Shown: positions 24,901 to 34,560, counted from the first letter of the stretch. The stretch is DNA of 64,000 bases from Lachnospiraceae bacterium 28-4 (GCA_000403275.2 KE159599.1:62001-126000), one strand, 5' to 3'. Notes: generated by a model not told the origin, from the sequence alone. Numbers and translations are program-made.

Positions 24901-25907
24901 TTCCATCCTCCACATTCATTAAAAATATAAATTAAAAATCCTGTTGCTGCCGTTAAGGCAACAGTCAATAGAAACTTAGGCGTAGCAGTAATTTCCTTAT
25001 GCACCACCCGAAATACTGCCAAAGACAAAGCTTCCATGTAAAGCGGATGCGAATAATAGGTAAAGTCGGCCAAAACCGCACATTTACCGGAAAAATCCTT
25101 ATAGGCGGGCAAAGGATTTTTCAGCAGAATAAGCATCGTTACCACTACTAAGGGATACAGCCCAAAAGTAAGAATAATGTTGTTCTCCCATTGAAACGCA
25201 CGCACTATGTAAATCTCCGCCAGCCATATCCCTGTAATAATAACTGCCGGAAAATATAACCTTTTACCTGCTGCCAGACTTTCTATTTTATATACCAGAT
25301 AGCCGCATAAGAAAAACGGAAGCCCCATGAGCAAGACACGTCTGACCAGATCAAACTGCGGCATCAGAAACAATCCGCCAAGCCCGGGTATCTTTACTGC
25401 CAGCTTGTAATAAGAACATCCAAGACAGCCAATCCCATACAAAAAAATGCCTATGGGAATCAGCAGCTTCCCGCCTCCGATTTTAAATAACAGCGTAGTG
25501 CAGCAAACGGCAAACAAAAGCGCAGGAAAAAACCAGAAATGCTCATAAGTCCCGGTAATTACAAACCGGTAGACACAACCCGCCAGAAAATGTTTCATAT
25601 CCGGCTGTTCCCTTGCTATAAAATCCACAATATCATAAATTATGCTCCAGATAAAATAAGGGATCAACAACCTTTTGATATATGGAAAAAAGGGTTTTTG
25701 CCCCCTTTCCAGCTTTTGCACATAAAAATATCCTGCCGCTGCAAAAAAGAAAGGTACCGCAATTCTTGGAACAATATTGCTGAATATATAACCTGCCTCA
25801 TAGCTAAACTCCGACAAGGGCTGCGTATGGATCCCGACAACCATGATTGCGCACACATACCGGAAAATATCTATGGAGCAGTTCCGCACCTTTTCTTTTG
25901 CCCTCAC
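24876..25907 (-). CDS. Membrane acyltransferase (Acyltransferase_3 family)
   Basis: 343 residues with about ten membrane helices. The N-terminus CSIDIFRYVCAIMVVGIHT has the conserved helix and histidine of the acyltransferase 3 family, which moves acyl groups onto sugars or other cell-surface molecules. The start is a GTG at 25907 with GGAGGAG upstream. Open codons continue to 25982 but run into the tandem repeats at 25961-26034. Substrate unknown. Confidence 0.8.
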   Translation of the reverse strand: MRAKEKVRNCSIDIFRYVCAIMVVGIHTQPLSEFSYEAGYIFSNIVPRIAVPFFFAAAGYFYVQKLERGQKPFFPYIKRLLIPYFIWSIIYDIVDFIAREQPDMKHFLAGCVYRFVITGTYEHFWFFPALLFAVCCTTLLFKIGGGKLLIPIGIFLYGIGCLGCSYYKLAVKIPGLGGLFLMPQFDLVRRVLLMGLPFFLCGYLVYKIESLAAGKRLYFPAVIITGIWLAEIYIVRAFQWENNIILTFGLYPLVVVTMLILLKNPLPAYKDFSGKCAVLADFTYYSHPLYMEALSLAVFRVVHKEITATPKFLLTVALTAATGFLIYIFNECGGWKWKKKKSA

Positions 25908-25960
25908 AATCTCTCCTCCCGTCCGGTTTCCCGCTTTTTCTCCACAAGGCAAATACCGGC

Positions 25961-26034
25961 TTATCGCAACAAACGCTGTCACGCTTTGCGAGCCAGCTTA
26001 TTGTAACAAACGCTGTCACGCTTTGCGCGCCAGC
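25961..26034. repeat. Two tandem 37-bp repeats
   Basis: Copies at 25961-25997 and 25998-26034 differ at only a few positions; both contain AACAAACGCTGTCACGCTTTG. A third partial unit starts TTATTGTA. They lie between the acyltransferase and the tRNA fragment. No coding role is seen. Confidence 0.85.
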
Positions 26035-26097
26035 TTATTGTATATAACAAAAGCTTCCCGAAGCCATATACCTCGAAAAGCCTTTATTTTCTATAGT

Positions 26098-26143
26098 CAG
26101 AGCTGCTAACCAGAATCGAACTGGTGACCTCAACACTACCAAT
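26098..26143 (-). repeat. Copy of the 3' half of tRNA-Thr (attachment-site-like direct repeat)
   Basis: About 46 bases, starting CAGAGCTGCTAACC and ending at CACTACCAAT, are identical to 27256-27301, the 3' half of the tRNA-Thr gene and its flank. GAAAAGCCTTTATTTTC a little further out is also shared. The rest of the tRNA is missing here. This is the pattern left when an element integrates into a tRNA 3' end. Confidence 0.8.
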
Positions 26144-26404
26144 TATAGATATTATTCTGCGTAGTTTTGCTTCTCTCTGCGGAATTTCTTATTTTATGGT
26201 CTTTTTCAACGGTCAACTCAGCTTATTCCTGCGTACTTCATCATACCACAGTATAACCTTAGTATGGTGATAGTATGACGTCTATACTAAGGTAGTATAT
26301 CAAAAAGAAGTCTCAACTGCAATAGGTCAAGACTTCTTTTTCTTCAATCCGAAAGTCCCCTGACATTCTGTGAGACGAATATCCAAATACATCCCCAATT
26401 CTAT
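26144..26404. other. Left part of the tRNA-Thr islet, non-coding
   Basis: AT-rich and without a plausible gene. It contains the inverted repeat ACCTTAGTAT (26256-26265) / ATACTAAGGT (26284-26293) and a terminator at 26302-26342. No integrase remnant is seen. Confidence 0.6.
26302..26342. terminator. Bidirectional terminator downstream of vapC
   Basis: AAAAAGAAGTCT pairs with AGACTTCTTTTT and gives a U-run on both strands. It closes the vapBC transcript on the minus strand. Confidence 0.75.
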
Positions 26405-26785
26405 TTACCATAAAACCTTGATATTATACATCGGTATTGTTCCGTCCTTTGTAATAATTACCAAGTCTTCTGAAATGGCCTGTGAAATAATCAGTCGGTC
26501 AAATGGGTCTCCATGAATTGTGGGCAGTCGTCCGATTTCGTCCAGATGAAACGGTTTTATGGGAAGAATTTCAAATTGTTCATTTTCACAAGTTTCCACA
26601 ATCTTAGAAATTGAACTTTTAATTTCCAATTTTCCAATGCTTGATTTAATGGCAATTTCCCACATGGAAACGATGCTTACACTGATTTGTTCATCACTAT
26701 GATAAATTATGTCTGATGCTCTTTTTGAAAGCTTTTCACTATCATATAAAAAGTATAACAGGGCATTGGTGTCCAATAGATACAT
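26405..26785 (-). CDS. vapC: VapC-like PIN-domain toxin
   Basis: 126 residues. The PIN acidic residues are in place: Asp5 in LLDTNALL, Glu43 in SMWEIAIK, and Asp93/Asp96 in GDPFDRLI. PIN toxins are Mg2+-dependent RNases that cleave tRNA or rRNA. Its ATG overlaps the stop of the antitoxin gene (TAATG), the usual coupling of toxin-antitoxin pairs. Base composition is more AT-rich than neighbouring genes and it sits between tRNA-Thr repeats, so it was probably acquired. Confidence 0.88.
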   Translation of the reverse strand: MYLLDTNALLYFLYDSEKLSKRASDIIYHSDEQISVSIVSMWEIAIKSSIGKLEIKSSISKIVETCENEQFEILPIKPFHLDEIGRLPTIHGDPFDRLIISQAISEDLVIITKDGTIPMYNIKVLW

Positions 26786-27015
26786 TATATATACTCCTTA
26801 AAGCATTCTGGTGTTTCGTCAAAATCTTCTGCAATAGAAATAAATTCATCCGCTAACGGATTTACCGATCTGTGAAATACGACATCATTACTTATAGAAG
26901 GCTTTGTCTGTTTCTTTTTCGATGTGTATTTCAAAAATCTCATAAAATCAATTACCTGCTCTATCATATCTTCTGGAAGGTCTCTCGCTTCTCTGACCAG
27001 CGTATCATATGCCAT
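26785..27015 (-). CDS. DUF2281-type antitoxin
   Basis: 76 residues. The N-terminal AYDTLVREARDLPEDMIEQVIDFMRFLK region matches (in overlapping parts) the DUF2281/VapB-like antitoxin family, and the acidic C-terminal tail would bind the toxin. It probably also binds the pair's own promoter. The ATG at 27015 is chosen because AAAGGA lies nine bases upstream; a TTG at 27033 would overlap that site. It overlaps vapC by one base. Confidence 0.8.
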   Translation of the reverse strand: MAYDTLVREARDLPEDMIEQVIDFMRFLKYTSKKKQTKPSISNDVVFHRSVNPLADEFISIAEDFDETPECFKEYI

Positions 27016-27258
27016 AAAAACACATCCTTTCAACTATATCTGTATTTATATGCTTTAAGAGCGATATAGGAATCTAAAACGACACACAAAATATACTTGC
27101 TGCTATTTCATAATTCTATACATTATCAATTAAATTATATCAAACCAATGCAGGAAAAACAATAAACCTGTAGTAAGATGATCTTCGATGATCTAATAAA
27201 AATAAAGACGTTTCAAAGAATAATTTCCTTGAAAAGCCTTTATTTTCAACCATTACAG

Positions 27259-27331
27259 AGCTGCTAACCAGAATCGAACTGGTGACCTCAACACTACCAA
27301 TGTTGCGCACTACCGACTGTGCTATAGCAGC
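27259..27331 (-). tRNA. tRNA-Thr (anticodon GGT)
   Basis: A 73-base cloverleaf. The acceptor stem is GCTGCTA/TAGCAGC, the D stem GCAC/GTGC, and the anticodon stem CAACA/TGTTG with loop TTGGTAG. The T arm is ACCAG/CTGGT with TTCGATT. The discriminator is U and CCA is not encoded. The 3' half is duplicated at 26098-26143. Confidence 0.93.
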
Positions 27332-27387
27332 TTATATCCGGTTCTGTATAGACGCCTCGTCTGCACGTCACCGGACTACCGAAAGCT

Positions 27388-27417
27388 ATTGTATCATATA
27401 TGAATTTGCTTTGTCAA
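27388..27417 (-). promoter_or_regulatory. Promoter of tRNA-Thr
   Basis: Minus strand TTGACA (27417-27412), 18-bp spacer, TACAAT (27393-27388), about 57 bp upstream of the tRNA 5' end. Confidence 0.75.
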
Positions 27418-27451
27418 CGTATAAATAAACGATTATAAGAAATCCCAAATT

Positions 27452-29143
27452 CTATTGAGCTTTCAGCTTAAACTGCCCAACCAAATCTTCCAGGCTCGTT
27501 GACTGTGCGGAAAGTTCCTCGCTTGTCGCTGAGGTTTCCTCGGCAGATGCCGAATTGTTCTGTATAACTTCTGCGATTTGTTCCACGCCAATCTCCAGCT
27601 GTTTCATTGCATCTGCCTGTGCAACGGACAGGTCGCTGATTTCTTTTGTCGATACGGCCAGCATTTTAATGCCTCCGATTACGGATTCGATCGCCGCAGT
27701 CGTTTTCATCGTAATCTCGTTGCCATGTTCAATCTCATGGATAGAATTCTCGATCAGCTTCTTCGTATTGATCGCCGAAGTCGCGCTGTCTGCAGCCAAT
27801 TTTCCGATCTGGTCAGCCACGACGGCAAAGCCTTTGCCCGCTTCTCCCGCTCTCGCCGCTTCAATGGAAGCATTCAGTGATAACAGGTTTGTCTGGGAAG
27901 CGATATCCTCAATCGCCGCAATAATATTAGCGATCTCCTTGGATGTATTGTTAATGCGCTCCATCGCCTGGTTCAGCTCCATAATATCTTCGTTGCTGCG
28001 CTCCGCTTCTTGTTCAAACTCCTGCGCGCTGACATATGATTTGTTTGCCTTTTCCGAAGTATCCACTACATTTTCCGTAATATTCTGGATCGTTGCGGTC
28101 AGCTCTTCCACCGAACCGGCCTGATCCGTCGCGCCTTCTGCCAGCGCCTGTGCGCTCTCTGCCATCTGAGCAGCCCCCAGCGCCACCTGCTCGGACGCCT
28201 CGTTGATCTGCTTTAACGTATAGCTCAAAGATCCTGTAATCTTTACAATGGATTCCTCCAATGCTTTAAAATTGCCTTTAAAATCCACATCCGTATAAAT
28301 ATCAAAGTTGCCTTCGGCAATCTCTCCCAGCCCCCTTGACAATTCTTTGATATAAAGTTTCAACATATTAGCGGCTTCCTTGAAAGATTCCGTCATCTCT
28401 CCGATCTCATCCGGATACATTTTCTCAATTTCGATATCGAGATTGCCTTTTGCCAGTTCCGCGGAAGCATCCCTTACCTTGGCGATAGGCTCTGAAAAAA
28501 GCCTCGCCACAAAAGCCGCAAAGCGCATGGAAATAATCACTGTGACCAGAATAACGACAGCCATAGCGCCTATCAATATGTAACTTTGGATCGTCAGGTT
28601 ATCGGAAACTTCATATCCCATCTCCACATTCAGGTCAATCAAGCCCTCCACAGCATCGGTCAGCTTTTTCAATGTAGGCTTCCCCTCCGCTATCAGCAGG
28701 TCAAAAGCTTCTTCATCCTGGTTATTCAACGCATATTCCTTTACCTGGTCAAAAATATCCCTGTATAAAGGCAATGTTTCTTTAATCACATTAATATATT
28801 CCGCTTCTTCCGGCTTATTACAGTTCGCTATCATCGTCATTGCCGCAGCATTTGTCAATTCCTGTATCTGTGCTAATTCCGCATCCGACTCTTTCATTTC
28901 CGCCTCGTCATGCTGCAATATCATTTCCCTGACGATCGAAGGCTCCTTATTCAAATAAGTACTGAAAATTCCTATCTCTCCCTGTGAAAAGCCATTAACA
29001 ATCAAAGCATTGCTATACGCAATATCGCTGCGCAACAGCATCCCCATGCCTATCACTCCTGAAATACTGGATATGATAACAATTAAAGTAAAACAAAATT
29101 TTAGTTTTTCCTCAACCTTCATTCCTTTAATTTTGTCTAACAT
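27452..29143 (-). CDS. Methyl-accepting chemotaxis protein
   Basis: 563 residues. Membrane segments at about 15-37 and 188-210 flank a helical extracellular domain of the four-helix-bundle MCP type. A HAMP domain and a long coiled-coil signalling domain follow, with the hairpin tip [20 protein letters not shown] (about 410-430). It should signal to CheA/CheW; none of those genes is in the window. The ligand is unknown. It is monocistronic. GAGAGGAAAG lies before the ATG, and a GCCGATAA box at 29199-29206 may be a sigma-28 -10 element. Confidence 0.92.
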   Translation of the reverse strand: MLDKIKGMKVEEKLKFCFTLIVIISSISGVIGMGMLLRSDIAYSNALIVNGFSQGEIGIFSTYLNKEPSIVREMILQHDEAEMKESDAELAQIQELTNAAAMTMIANCNKPEEAEYINVIKETLPLYRDIFDQVKEYALNNQDEEAFDLLIAEGKPTLKKLTDAVEGLIDLNVEMGYEVSDNLTIQSYILIGAMAVVILVTVIISMRFAAFVARLFSEPIAKVRDASAELAKGNLDIEIEKMYPDEIGEMTESFKEAANMLKLYIKELSRGLGEIAEGNFDIYTDVDFKGNFKALEESIVKITGSLSYTLKQINEASEQVALGAAQMAESAQALAEGATDQAGSVEELTATIQNITENVVDTSEKANKSYVSAQEFEQEAERSNEDIMELNQAMERINNTSKEIANIIAAIEDIASQTNLLSLNASIEAARAGEAGKGFAVVADQIGKLAADSATSAINTKKLIENSIHEIEHGNEITMKTTAAIESVIGGIKMLAVSTKEISDLSVAQADAMKQLEIGVEQIAEVIQNNSASAEETSATSEELSAQSTSLEDLVGQFKLKAQ

Positions 29144-29506
29144 AAGCTTTCCTCTCTCCTCTTTGTATCTTCTCTAACTGCAATCTTATAATTTGTCATT
29201 ATCGGCAGCACAAAATATTATAATATTTTATCGTATATGCTTATATATAAATATCGTATTTTTTTCTTTTGAACAGCTCATATGCAACACCTTATTTTTA
29301 TGTCAAGGTTCTAATACCCCATTTTAAATATATTAATATTTTCATTTTTTATGGTTATGATTTTACTTTACGAGTATAACATTTTTTACCAAACTAAACA
29401 ACTGTATTTCAAGTGTTTACAACAAATAAATGGAAAAAAATTTTTTCACCATCAAAAAGAGGACATTTTTCCACAAATGTCCTCCTTTTCGCTTCTTTCT
29501 TTGCAA
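29144..29506. other. AT-rich intergenic stretch between the chemoreceptor and tetR
   Basis: Holds the probable chemoreceptor promoter region (GCCGATAA on the minus strand at 29206-29199) and the tetR terminator. I see no small gene in the rest. Confidence 0.6.
29454..29489 (-). terminator. Terminator of the RND-tetR transcript
   Basis: AGGACATTT (29460-29468) pairs with AAATGTCCT (29475-29483). The minus strand continues CTTTTTG, so it ends the tetR message; the plus strand also has a T-rich tail. Confidence 0.8.
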
Positions 29507-30115
29507 TTATTGTAATGTTTTTAATAATCCGCTGCAAATCAAATGATGCATCTGGAGTTTGCTGCAGCTTTCTTTCCCCTCTTCATTTAAAATATAAATA
29601 ATGTAGGTCAATACGCTGGAGGCGATTTCCATGCTGATATAGCTGAAAGGCAGCTCTTTGCTGATTTCGCCGCTTGCCGTTCCTATTTCTATCATCCGTG
29701 CGATGACGTCTCTCGGCATGCAGACCTCCTGGTCTTTTTCCCTGATCTTATTTTGAAGCGCTTTTCCAATCGGGCCGTTATCCGATACCAGATGGATAAA
29801 CTGGACAAAGCAATCCCTTTTCCTGATTTCCGCATCTATGCTGCACAGGATAAATTGCATCGTTTTTTCGAAATCTTTCAGTTCTTCCGCCTTTTCCACC
29901 ATCTGCCGGCATATCAGGTCGATATGATACAGCAGGGCGCTGCTTATAATCTCTTCCTTATTCCGAAAATATTCATAAGCAGTTCCCTTTCCGATACCGG
30001 CTCTTTCCGTGATATCCGAAACCTTAATTCCCTTTACGTCAATATTTTCAAAAATCAGCTCTTCCACCGCTTCATACAGTGCCTTTACTTTCGGAGACAA
30101 CGTTTTTTCCTTCAT
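29507..30115 (-). CDS. TetR-family repressor
   Basis: 202 residues from the ATG at 30115, which has AAGGAG eight bases upstream. The N-terminal helix-turn-helix is typical (ISDITERAGIGKGTAYEYFRNKEEI, in overlapping parts, about residues 32-58). It overlaps the end of the RND permease gene by 44 bases, so it is expressed from the same promoter, where a GACC-N4-GGTC operator overlaps the start region. This suggests it represses the permease and itself until a ligand binds. Confidence 0.85.
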   Translation of the reverse strand: MKEKTLSPKVKALYEAVEELIFENIDVKGIKVSDITERAGIGKGTAYEYFRNKEEIISSALLYHIDLICRQMVEKAEELKDFEKTMQFILCSIDAEIRKRDCFVQFIHLVSDNGPIGKALQNKIREKDQEVCMPRDVIARMIEIGTASGEISKELPFSYISMEIASSVLTYIIYILNEEGKESCSKLQMHHLICSGLLKTLQ

Positions 30116-33100
30116 TTTTCTTTCTCCTTTTCTCCCGCATAAAGATATCATAAATGCAGGGAACTACAACCAATGTCAGCAAAGTACCGTATACCAATCC
30201 CCCGATCGTAACGACGGCCATGGGCCTTCCCATTTCAGAACCCATGTCATTGCCGAATACCATAGTGGAAAGAGCCAGTATCGTCGTCAGCGCCGTCATG
30301 AGTACCGGGCGCAGTCTCGTGCGTCCCGCCTCCATAATCGCCTCTTTCTTTTCCATTCCAGCTTCTCTCAACTGGTTAATATAATCCACCAATACAATAC
30401 CGTTATTTACAATAATACCGGACAGCATGACGAAACCGATCAATGCAATGACGCTCACCTCGCTTCCGCTCAGATAAAGTCCGAAAAACCCTCCGGTAAA
30501 TGCCAGTGGTACGGTAAACATAATAATAAAAGGCGAGAGCAGCGACTGGAACTGGGCTACCATAATCAAATACATAAACAGCAATGCCAAAACCAGCATC
30601 AAAGATACCTGCTCCATCGCTTCGGTAATCATTTCATTTTCCCCGCTCATCACAAGGGTATATCCTTCCGGCATCTCATAAGCATCCAATTTCTTTTGCA
30701 GTTCCTGGGATACCAACCCGATATTATATCCGTCCGCTATAGCGGCGCTTACTCCTATGTAACGGTTCTGATCCGCACGGTTCACCGCATTCGGAGACTG
30801 CTTCGTTTCAAAATCAGCAATATCGGCAAGGGTTATTTTTTCCTTCGTTCCATCCTTTTTCGTCACATCTATTTTGATCTTTTTAACCGTATCTCTCGTC
30901 AGGGCAATATCGTTCGCATTTCTTACATAAACGTCGTACTCCCTGATTTCCGTTTCCAGCGTAGTCGCACTGGAAGCATCCGCCAGCTTGGCCGATATCT
31001 GCTGGAAGATCTGCGCTACGGTCAATCCATGTCCGATGGCCTTATCCCTGTCAATAATAATCCTCAGTTCTTCGGTGGAGTCCTCCATTCCGTCCGATAC
31101 TTCCGTCGTCCCTTCCGTATCCCGGACAATTTGGGCGATGTCCGCCGCAATCGTCTGCAAGGTATCGATCTCACGGCCCCTCACCTGAATCGATATACCG
31201 CTTCCTCCCAAAGCGCTCATATCCATGGAAGAAGTATTGATCACCAGCTCCGCCTCTTCGATATCCGCCGTCAGCTCCTCGATCTTTTTCGCCAGCTCGT
31301 CCCCTGTCAGTTCCTTATCTTCCCTCAAAGTAACATAAATTTCCGTAGCATTTTTAACACTGTCTCCTCCCCCTGTCAGCAGGAAAAGGCTGGATGTACT
31401 CGCCATGGCCCCCACGTCTTCCACATCTTCCAACGTCCTGATCCTTTCGATAATATCATCCGTCGTCCTTGCAGTTTCTTCCAGGGGCGTTCCTTCCGGC
31501 ATAGTCACGCTGACCGTCATCTGCGTACTTTCCATATCCGGCATAAACGCAGTTCCCCGGGAAACAGCTGCAGCCGCACTGACCGCCAGCAGCACGAGGA
31601 CGCCGGTCAGAACGACCGGTTTCCACCGCAGGGAAATCTCCAGCACTTTCCCGTATCCGTCAATCACTTTCGTAAAGAACTTATCCTCTTTTTGCTCCTT
31701 TGTTTTGGTCAGCATCTTGGAAGCCATAGCCGGAACTACCGTCAGAGCTATAAACAGGCTGGCCAGCAGGGAATAAGCAATGGTCAGTCCCATATCCACA
31801 AAAAGCTGCCTTGTAATGCCTTCTGTAAAAACAATAGGCAAAAATACGCAGACGGTCGTCAGCGTGGAAGCCATAATCGCCCCTGCCACTTCCCTTGCCC
31901 CCTCTATAGAGGCATCCCGCATACTCTTTCCCTCGCTTCTCATACGGTATATATTCTCGATCACCACGATAGAATTATCCACCAGCATCCCGACGCCCAG
32001 CGCCAGCCCTGAAAGGGAAATAATATTCAATGTAATCCCGCTGAAATACATGCATACTACTGCCGTCACAAGGCTGACCGGAATGGAGAGCGCGATAACG
32101 AGCGTAGGGCGGATATCCTTTAAAAATATGATCAATATCAGTATGGCAAGCACTGCGCCGAAAAGCACGTTGCTGATTACGGAATCAACGACCATATCGA
32201 TATAAATGCCCTGATCCATCAGTATGATCATAGACAGGCTTTCATCTTCCGACATCATCTCTTCAAATCTATCCTTTAATTTGTCGGACACATCGCCCGT
32301 GGAATATCCGGTCTGCTTCTGTATGGTAAGAAGGACGCCGGGGCTTCCGTTGATGTTTGTATAGATTTCCGCGGAATTATCGGTCATAAACACATCGGCC
32401 ACATCCGCAAGAGTAATGATATCCACTCCATCCATATCGGGATTCATGATGGGCATCGCCGCCAATTCCTTAATATCCTGTGTTTTATCCCCCACACGAA
32501 CCAGATAATCAATGCCGTCCTCCGTTACATAACCTCCCGGCATGGAAAAATTCTGTGCCGCAAGCAAGGATTTCACGGTATCTACCGTAAGGATATCGTT
32601 CATATCCGCGCTGGCATAAGCATCCTCTCTTGCCTCTTCCAGCTGCTTTGCCCCGTCTTCCAGCTGTTCTTCCCCTTCTTTTAACTGTTCCAGTGCATCT
32701 TTCAGCTGTTTAAATCCATCGTCGATTTGTTCCTGTCCGGCCTCGATCTGCTTTTCCCCTGCTTCCAGCTGGGTCTCTGCCAAGTCCATCTGAAACTCTC
32801 CCAGATCGATTTTGGACTGGGCATTGGCAAGCTCTGCCGCCGCCTTCAGATTTCCTTTATACAGCTCCTTTAAACCCGCATTGACTTTCTCCAGGTTTTC
32901 TTCGATCATACCGAGCGGTTCTCTTATTTTATTCTTTATTTCATCAAAATTAAAATTAAAGTTGGTAATATCGATACCCGCTTGCTGAAGCTGGGATTCG
33001 ATTTCCTCTTTGATAGCCTCGACCTGCTTCTTTTGCAGTTCCAGTTCCATCTTTTCCTCCTCCAGCTGGATTTTGCTCTCCTCCAGTTCAAGGATTTTCA

Positions 33101-34412
33101 TATCCAGAGCGCTTTTTTCTTCTTCCTTTGCCGCTTTGCGCCCTTCCAGGCTATCGATCAGTTCTCCCACGGACATGTCATTAGGGTATTCATTCAGTAC
33201 GCCGTCGATCTCTTCCACCGACCCGGAAGAAGGCGGATCGATTTTTAGGTACTCCTGTACATAACCTACCGTCTGATCCGAATAGTTTCCTGCATATTCG
33301 ATCACCGCATTATAAGTTCCGATCTCTCCATCAATCCGCGCGATCTCCTCCTTTGTCTGGGCAATCTCGCTTTCTGTCTGGGCAATCTGTCCATCTTTTT
33401 CGGCGATCTGTTCATCAAACCGGTTCAGCCCGTCCGTCCCTCCTGAATCCTCCAACGCCTCCTCTAATTTCTTCTGCAATTCATCCAACAAGGTAATCTG
33501 GGAAGTAATGTTGATTTTTGCCGCTTCCAGATCCGCCTTCGCCGTCAGCAATTCGGCCTCCGCCTCTGCCAGCTTGCTTACCGCCTCTTCCTTTTTCTCC
33601 TCCAGCTCCCTCTTTCCGTCCTCCAGTTCCTGCTTTCCTTTTTCCAAATCCGCTTTATTCTCTTCGATTTCCTGCCTGGAGTCCTTCAATTCATTCTGGG
33701 CATCTACGAGATCGGCCCTTCCGTCTTCAATTTCCTTCTTGCCGTCTTCTATCTCCTTTCTGGCATCCTCAATCTCCTGTTCCTTCTCCCCCAGTTCGCT
33801 GTCTATGTATCCGAAAACCTGCCGGTTAATGGCATCTATCTTGTCCTGCCGGATAATCACATTCACGCTTTCTTCCAAAAGCCCTGTCGCACTCGCCGAA
33901 GCAACGCCTTCGATACTTTCCAGTTCGGGTACAATAGTATTTTTCGCCAGATCGCTGATCCCGGCATCATCGACCCCTTCCTGGCCGACCGCGGCAACCA
34001 TAATCGGCATCATATCGGGATTCATTTTCATAATAATAGGACTTCCCACAGAATCATCCCAATAACTTTTGATCTGATCCAGATTCTCCCTGATTTCCAG
34101 CGAAACGGAATTCATATCCGCGTTCTGGGCAAACTCCAGAATAACCATGGAATAATTCTCACCGGATATGGAACTGATATTTTCAATGTTGCTCACCGTA
34201 GCCATGGAAGATTCCACCGGCTTTGTCACAACCATTTCCACCGTTTCCGGACTCGCGCCGATATATGTCGTCATTACGATCACATATGGCAGACTGAGAT
34301 TGGGCAGAAGATCCGTCGTCATCTTTGTGAACGAAACAACTCCCAGCACGATAGCCATAACCACTCCTACCAATACCGTATAAGGTTTTTTTACACTGAA
34401 TTTTGAAATCAT
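30072..34412 (-). CDS. RND-superfamily efflux permease with a 400-residue coiled-coil insert
   Basis: 1446 residues against about 1020-1050 for standard HAE1 permeases. Residues 1-200 hold the first helix and porter subdomain. Residues about 205-600 are a charged heptad-rich insert (repeated EIEDGK/QLEDG units). After that come six helices, a second porter domain and six more helices, with the Asp-containing TM4 motif LGVGMLVDNSIVVIENI. The insert may replace the separate adaptor protein of Gram-negative pumps; no adaptor or outer-membrane gene is nearby. It is likely driven by proton or ion flux. A strong promoter and a TetR operator precede it. Confidence 0.88.
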   Translation of the reverse strand: MISKFSVKKPYTVLVGVVMAIVLGVVSFTKMTTDLLPNLSLPYVIVMTTYIGASPETVEMVVTKPVESSMATVSNIENISSISGENYSMVILEFAQNADMNSVSLEIRENLDQIKSYWDDSVGSPIIMKMNPDMMPIMVAAVGQEGVDDAGISDLAKNTIVPELESIEGVASASATGLLEESVNVIIRQDKIDAINRQVFGYIDSELGEKEQEIEDARKEIEDGKKEIEDGRADLVDAQNELKDSRQEIEENKADLEKGKQELEDGKRELEEKKEEAVSKLAEAEAELLTAKADLEAAKINITSQITLLDELQKKLEEALEDSGGTDGLNRFDEQIAEKDGQIAQTESEIAQTKEEIARIDGEIGTYNAVIEYAGNYSDQTVGYVQEYLKIDPPSSGSVEEIDGVLNEYPNDMSVGELIDSLEGRKAAKEEEKSALDMKILELEESKIQLEEEKMELELQKKQVEAIKEEIESQLQQAGIDITNFNFNFDEIKNKIREPLGMIEENLEKVNAGLKELYKGNLKAAAELANAQSKIDLGEFQMDLAETQLEAGEKQIEAGQEQIDDGFKQLKDALEQLKEGEEQLEDGAKQLEEAREDAYASADMNDILTVDTVKSLLAAQNFSMPGGYVTEDGIDYLVRVGDKTQDIKELAAMPIMNPDMDGVDIITLADVADVFMTDNSAEIYTNINGSPGVLLTIQKQTGYSTGDVSDKLKDRFEEMMSEDESLSMIILMDQGIYIDMVVDSVISNVLFGAVLAILILIIFLKDIRPTLVIALSIPVSLVTAVVCMYFSGITLNIISLSGLALGVGMLVDNSIVVIENIYRMRSEGKSMRDASIEGAREVAGAIMASTLTTVCVFLPIVFTEGITRQLFVDMGLTIAYSLLASLFIALTVVPAMASKMLTKTKEQKEDKFFTKVIDGYGKVLEISLRWKPVVLTGVLVLLAVSAAAAVSRGTAFMPDMESTQMTVSVTMPEGTPLEETARTTDDIIERIRTLEDVEDVGAMASTSSLFLLTGGGDSVKNATEIYVTLREDKELTGDELAKKIEELTADIEEAELVINTSSMDMSALGGSGISIQVRGREIDTLQTIAADIAQIVRDTEGTTEVSDGMEDSTEELRIIIDRDKAIGHGLTVAQIFQQISAKLADASSATTLETEIREYDVYVRNANDIALTRDTVKKIKIDVTKKDGTKEKITLADIADFETKQSPNAVNRADQNRYIGVSAAIADGYNIGLVSQELQKKLDAYEMPEGYTLVMSGENEMITEAMEQVSLMLVLALLFMYLIMVAQFQSLLSPFIIMFTVPLAFTGGFFGLYLSGSEVSVIALIGFVMLSGIIVNNGIVLVDYINQLREAGMEKKEAIMEAGRTRLRPVLMTALTTILALSTMVFGNDMGSEMGRPMAVVTIGGLVYGTLLTLVVVPCIYDIFMREKRRKKNEGKNVVSESKGTV

Positions 34413-34474
34413 AAGAACCTGGCCTTTCCATAAGCTGCAAATGCTTACTCTATGATCTTCTCATATATTTCTGT

Positions 34475-34490
34475 CCGACCAGTCGGTCGG
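34475..34490 (-). promoter_or_regulatory. TetR operator
   Basis: CCGACC-AGTC-GGTCGG, an inverted repeat with the GACC-N4-GGTC core seen in several TetR operators. It lies about ten bases past the -10 box of the RND promoter, so repressor binding would block initiation. Confidence 0.75.
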
Positions 34491-34500
34491 CATCGCATAA

Positions 34501-34529
34501 ATTATAATCATTCCTTTTATGTAAGTCAA
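34501..34529 (-). promoter_or_regulatory. Promoter of the RND-tetR operon
   Basis: Minus strand TTGACT (34529-34524), exact 17-bp spacer, consensus TATAAT (34506-34501). Confidence 0.85.
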
Positions 34530-34560
34530 GAAACCATTCCAAAAAAAGTATAAACTTAGC

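Noticed and set aside
30009-32012. A 667-aa plus-strand open frame
   Set aside because: It is antisense to the RND permease and tetR, is His/Arg/Gln rich as shadow frames are, and has no ribosome site.
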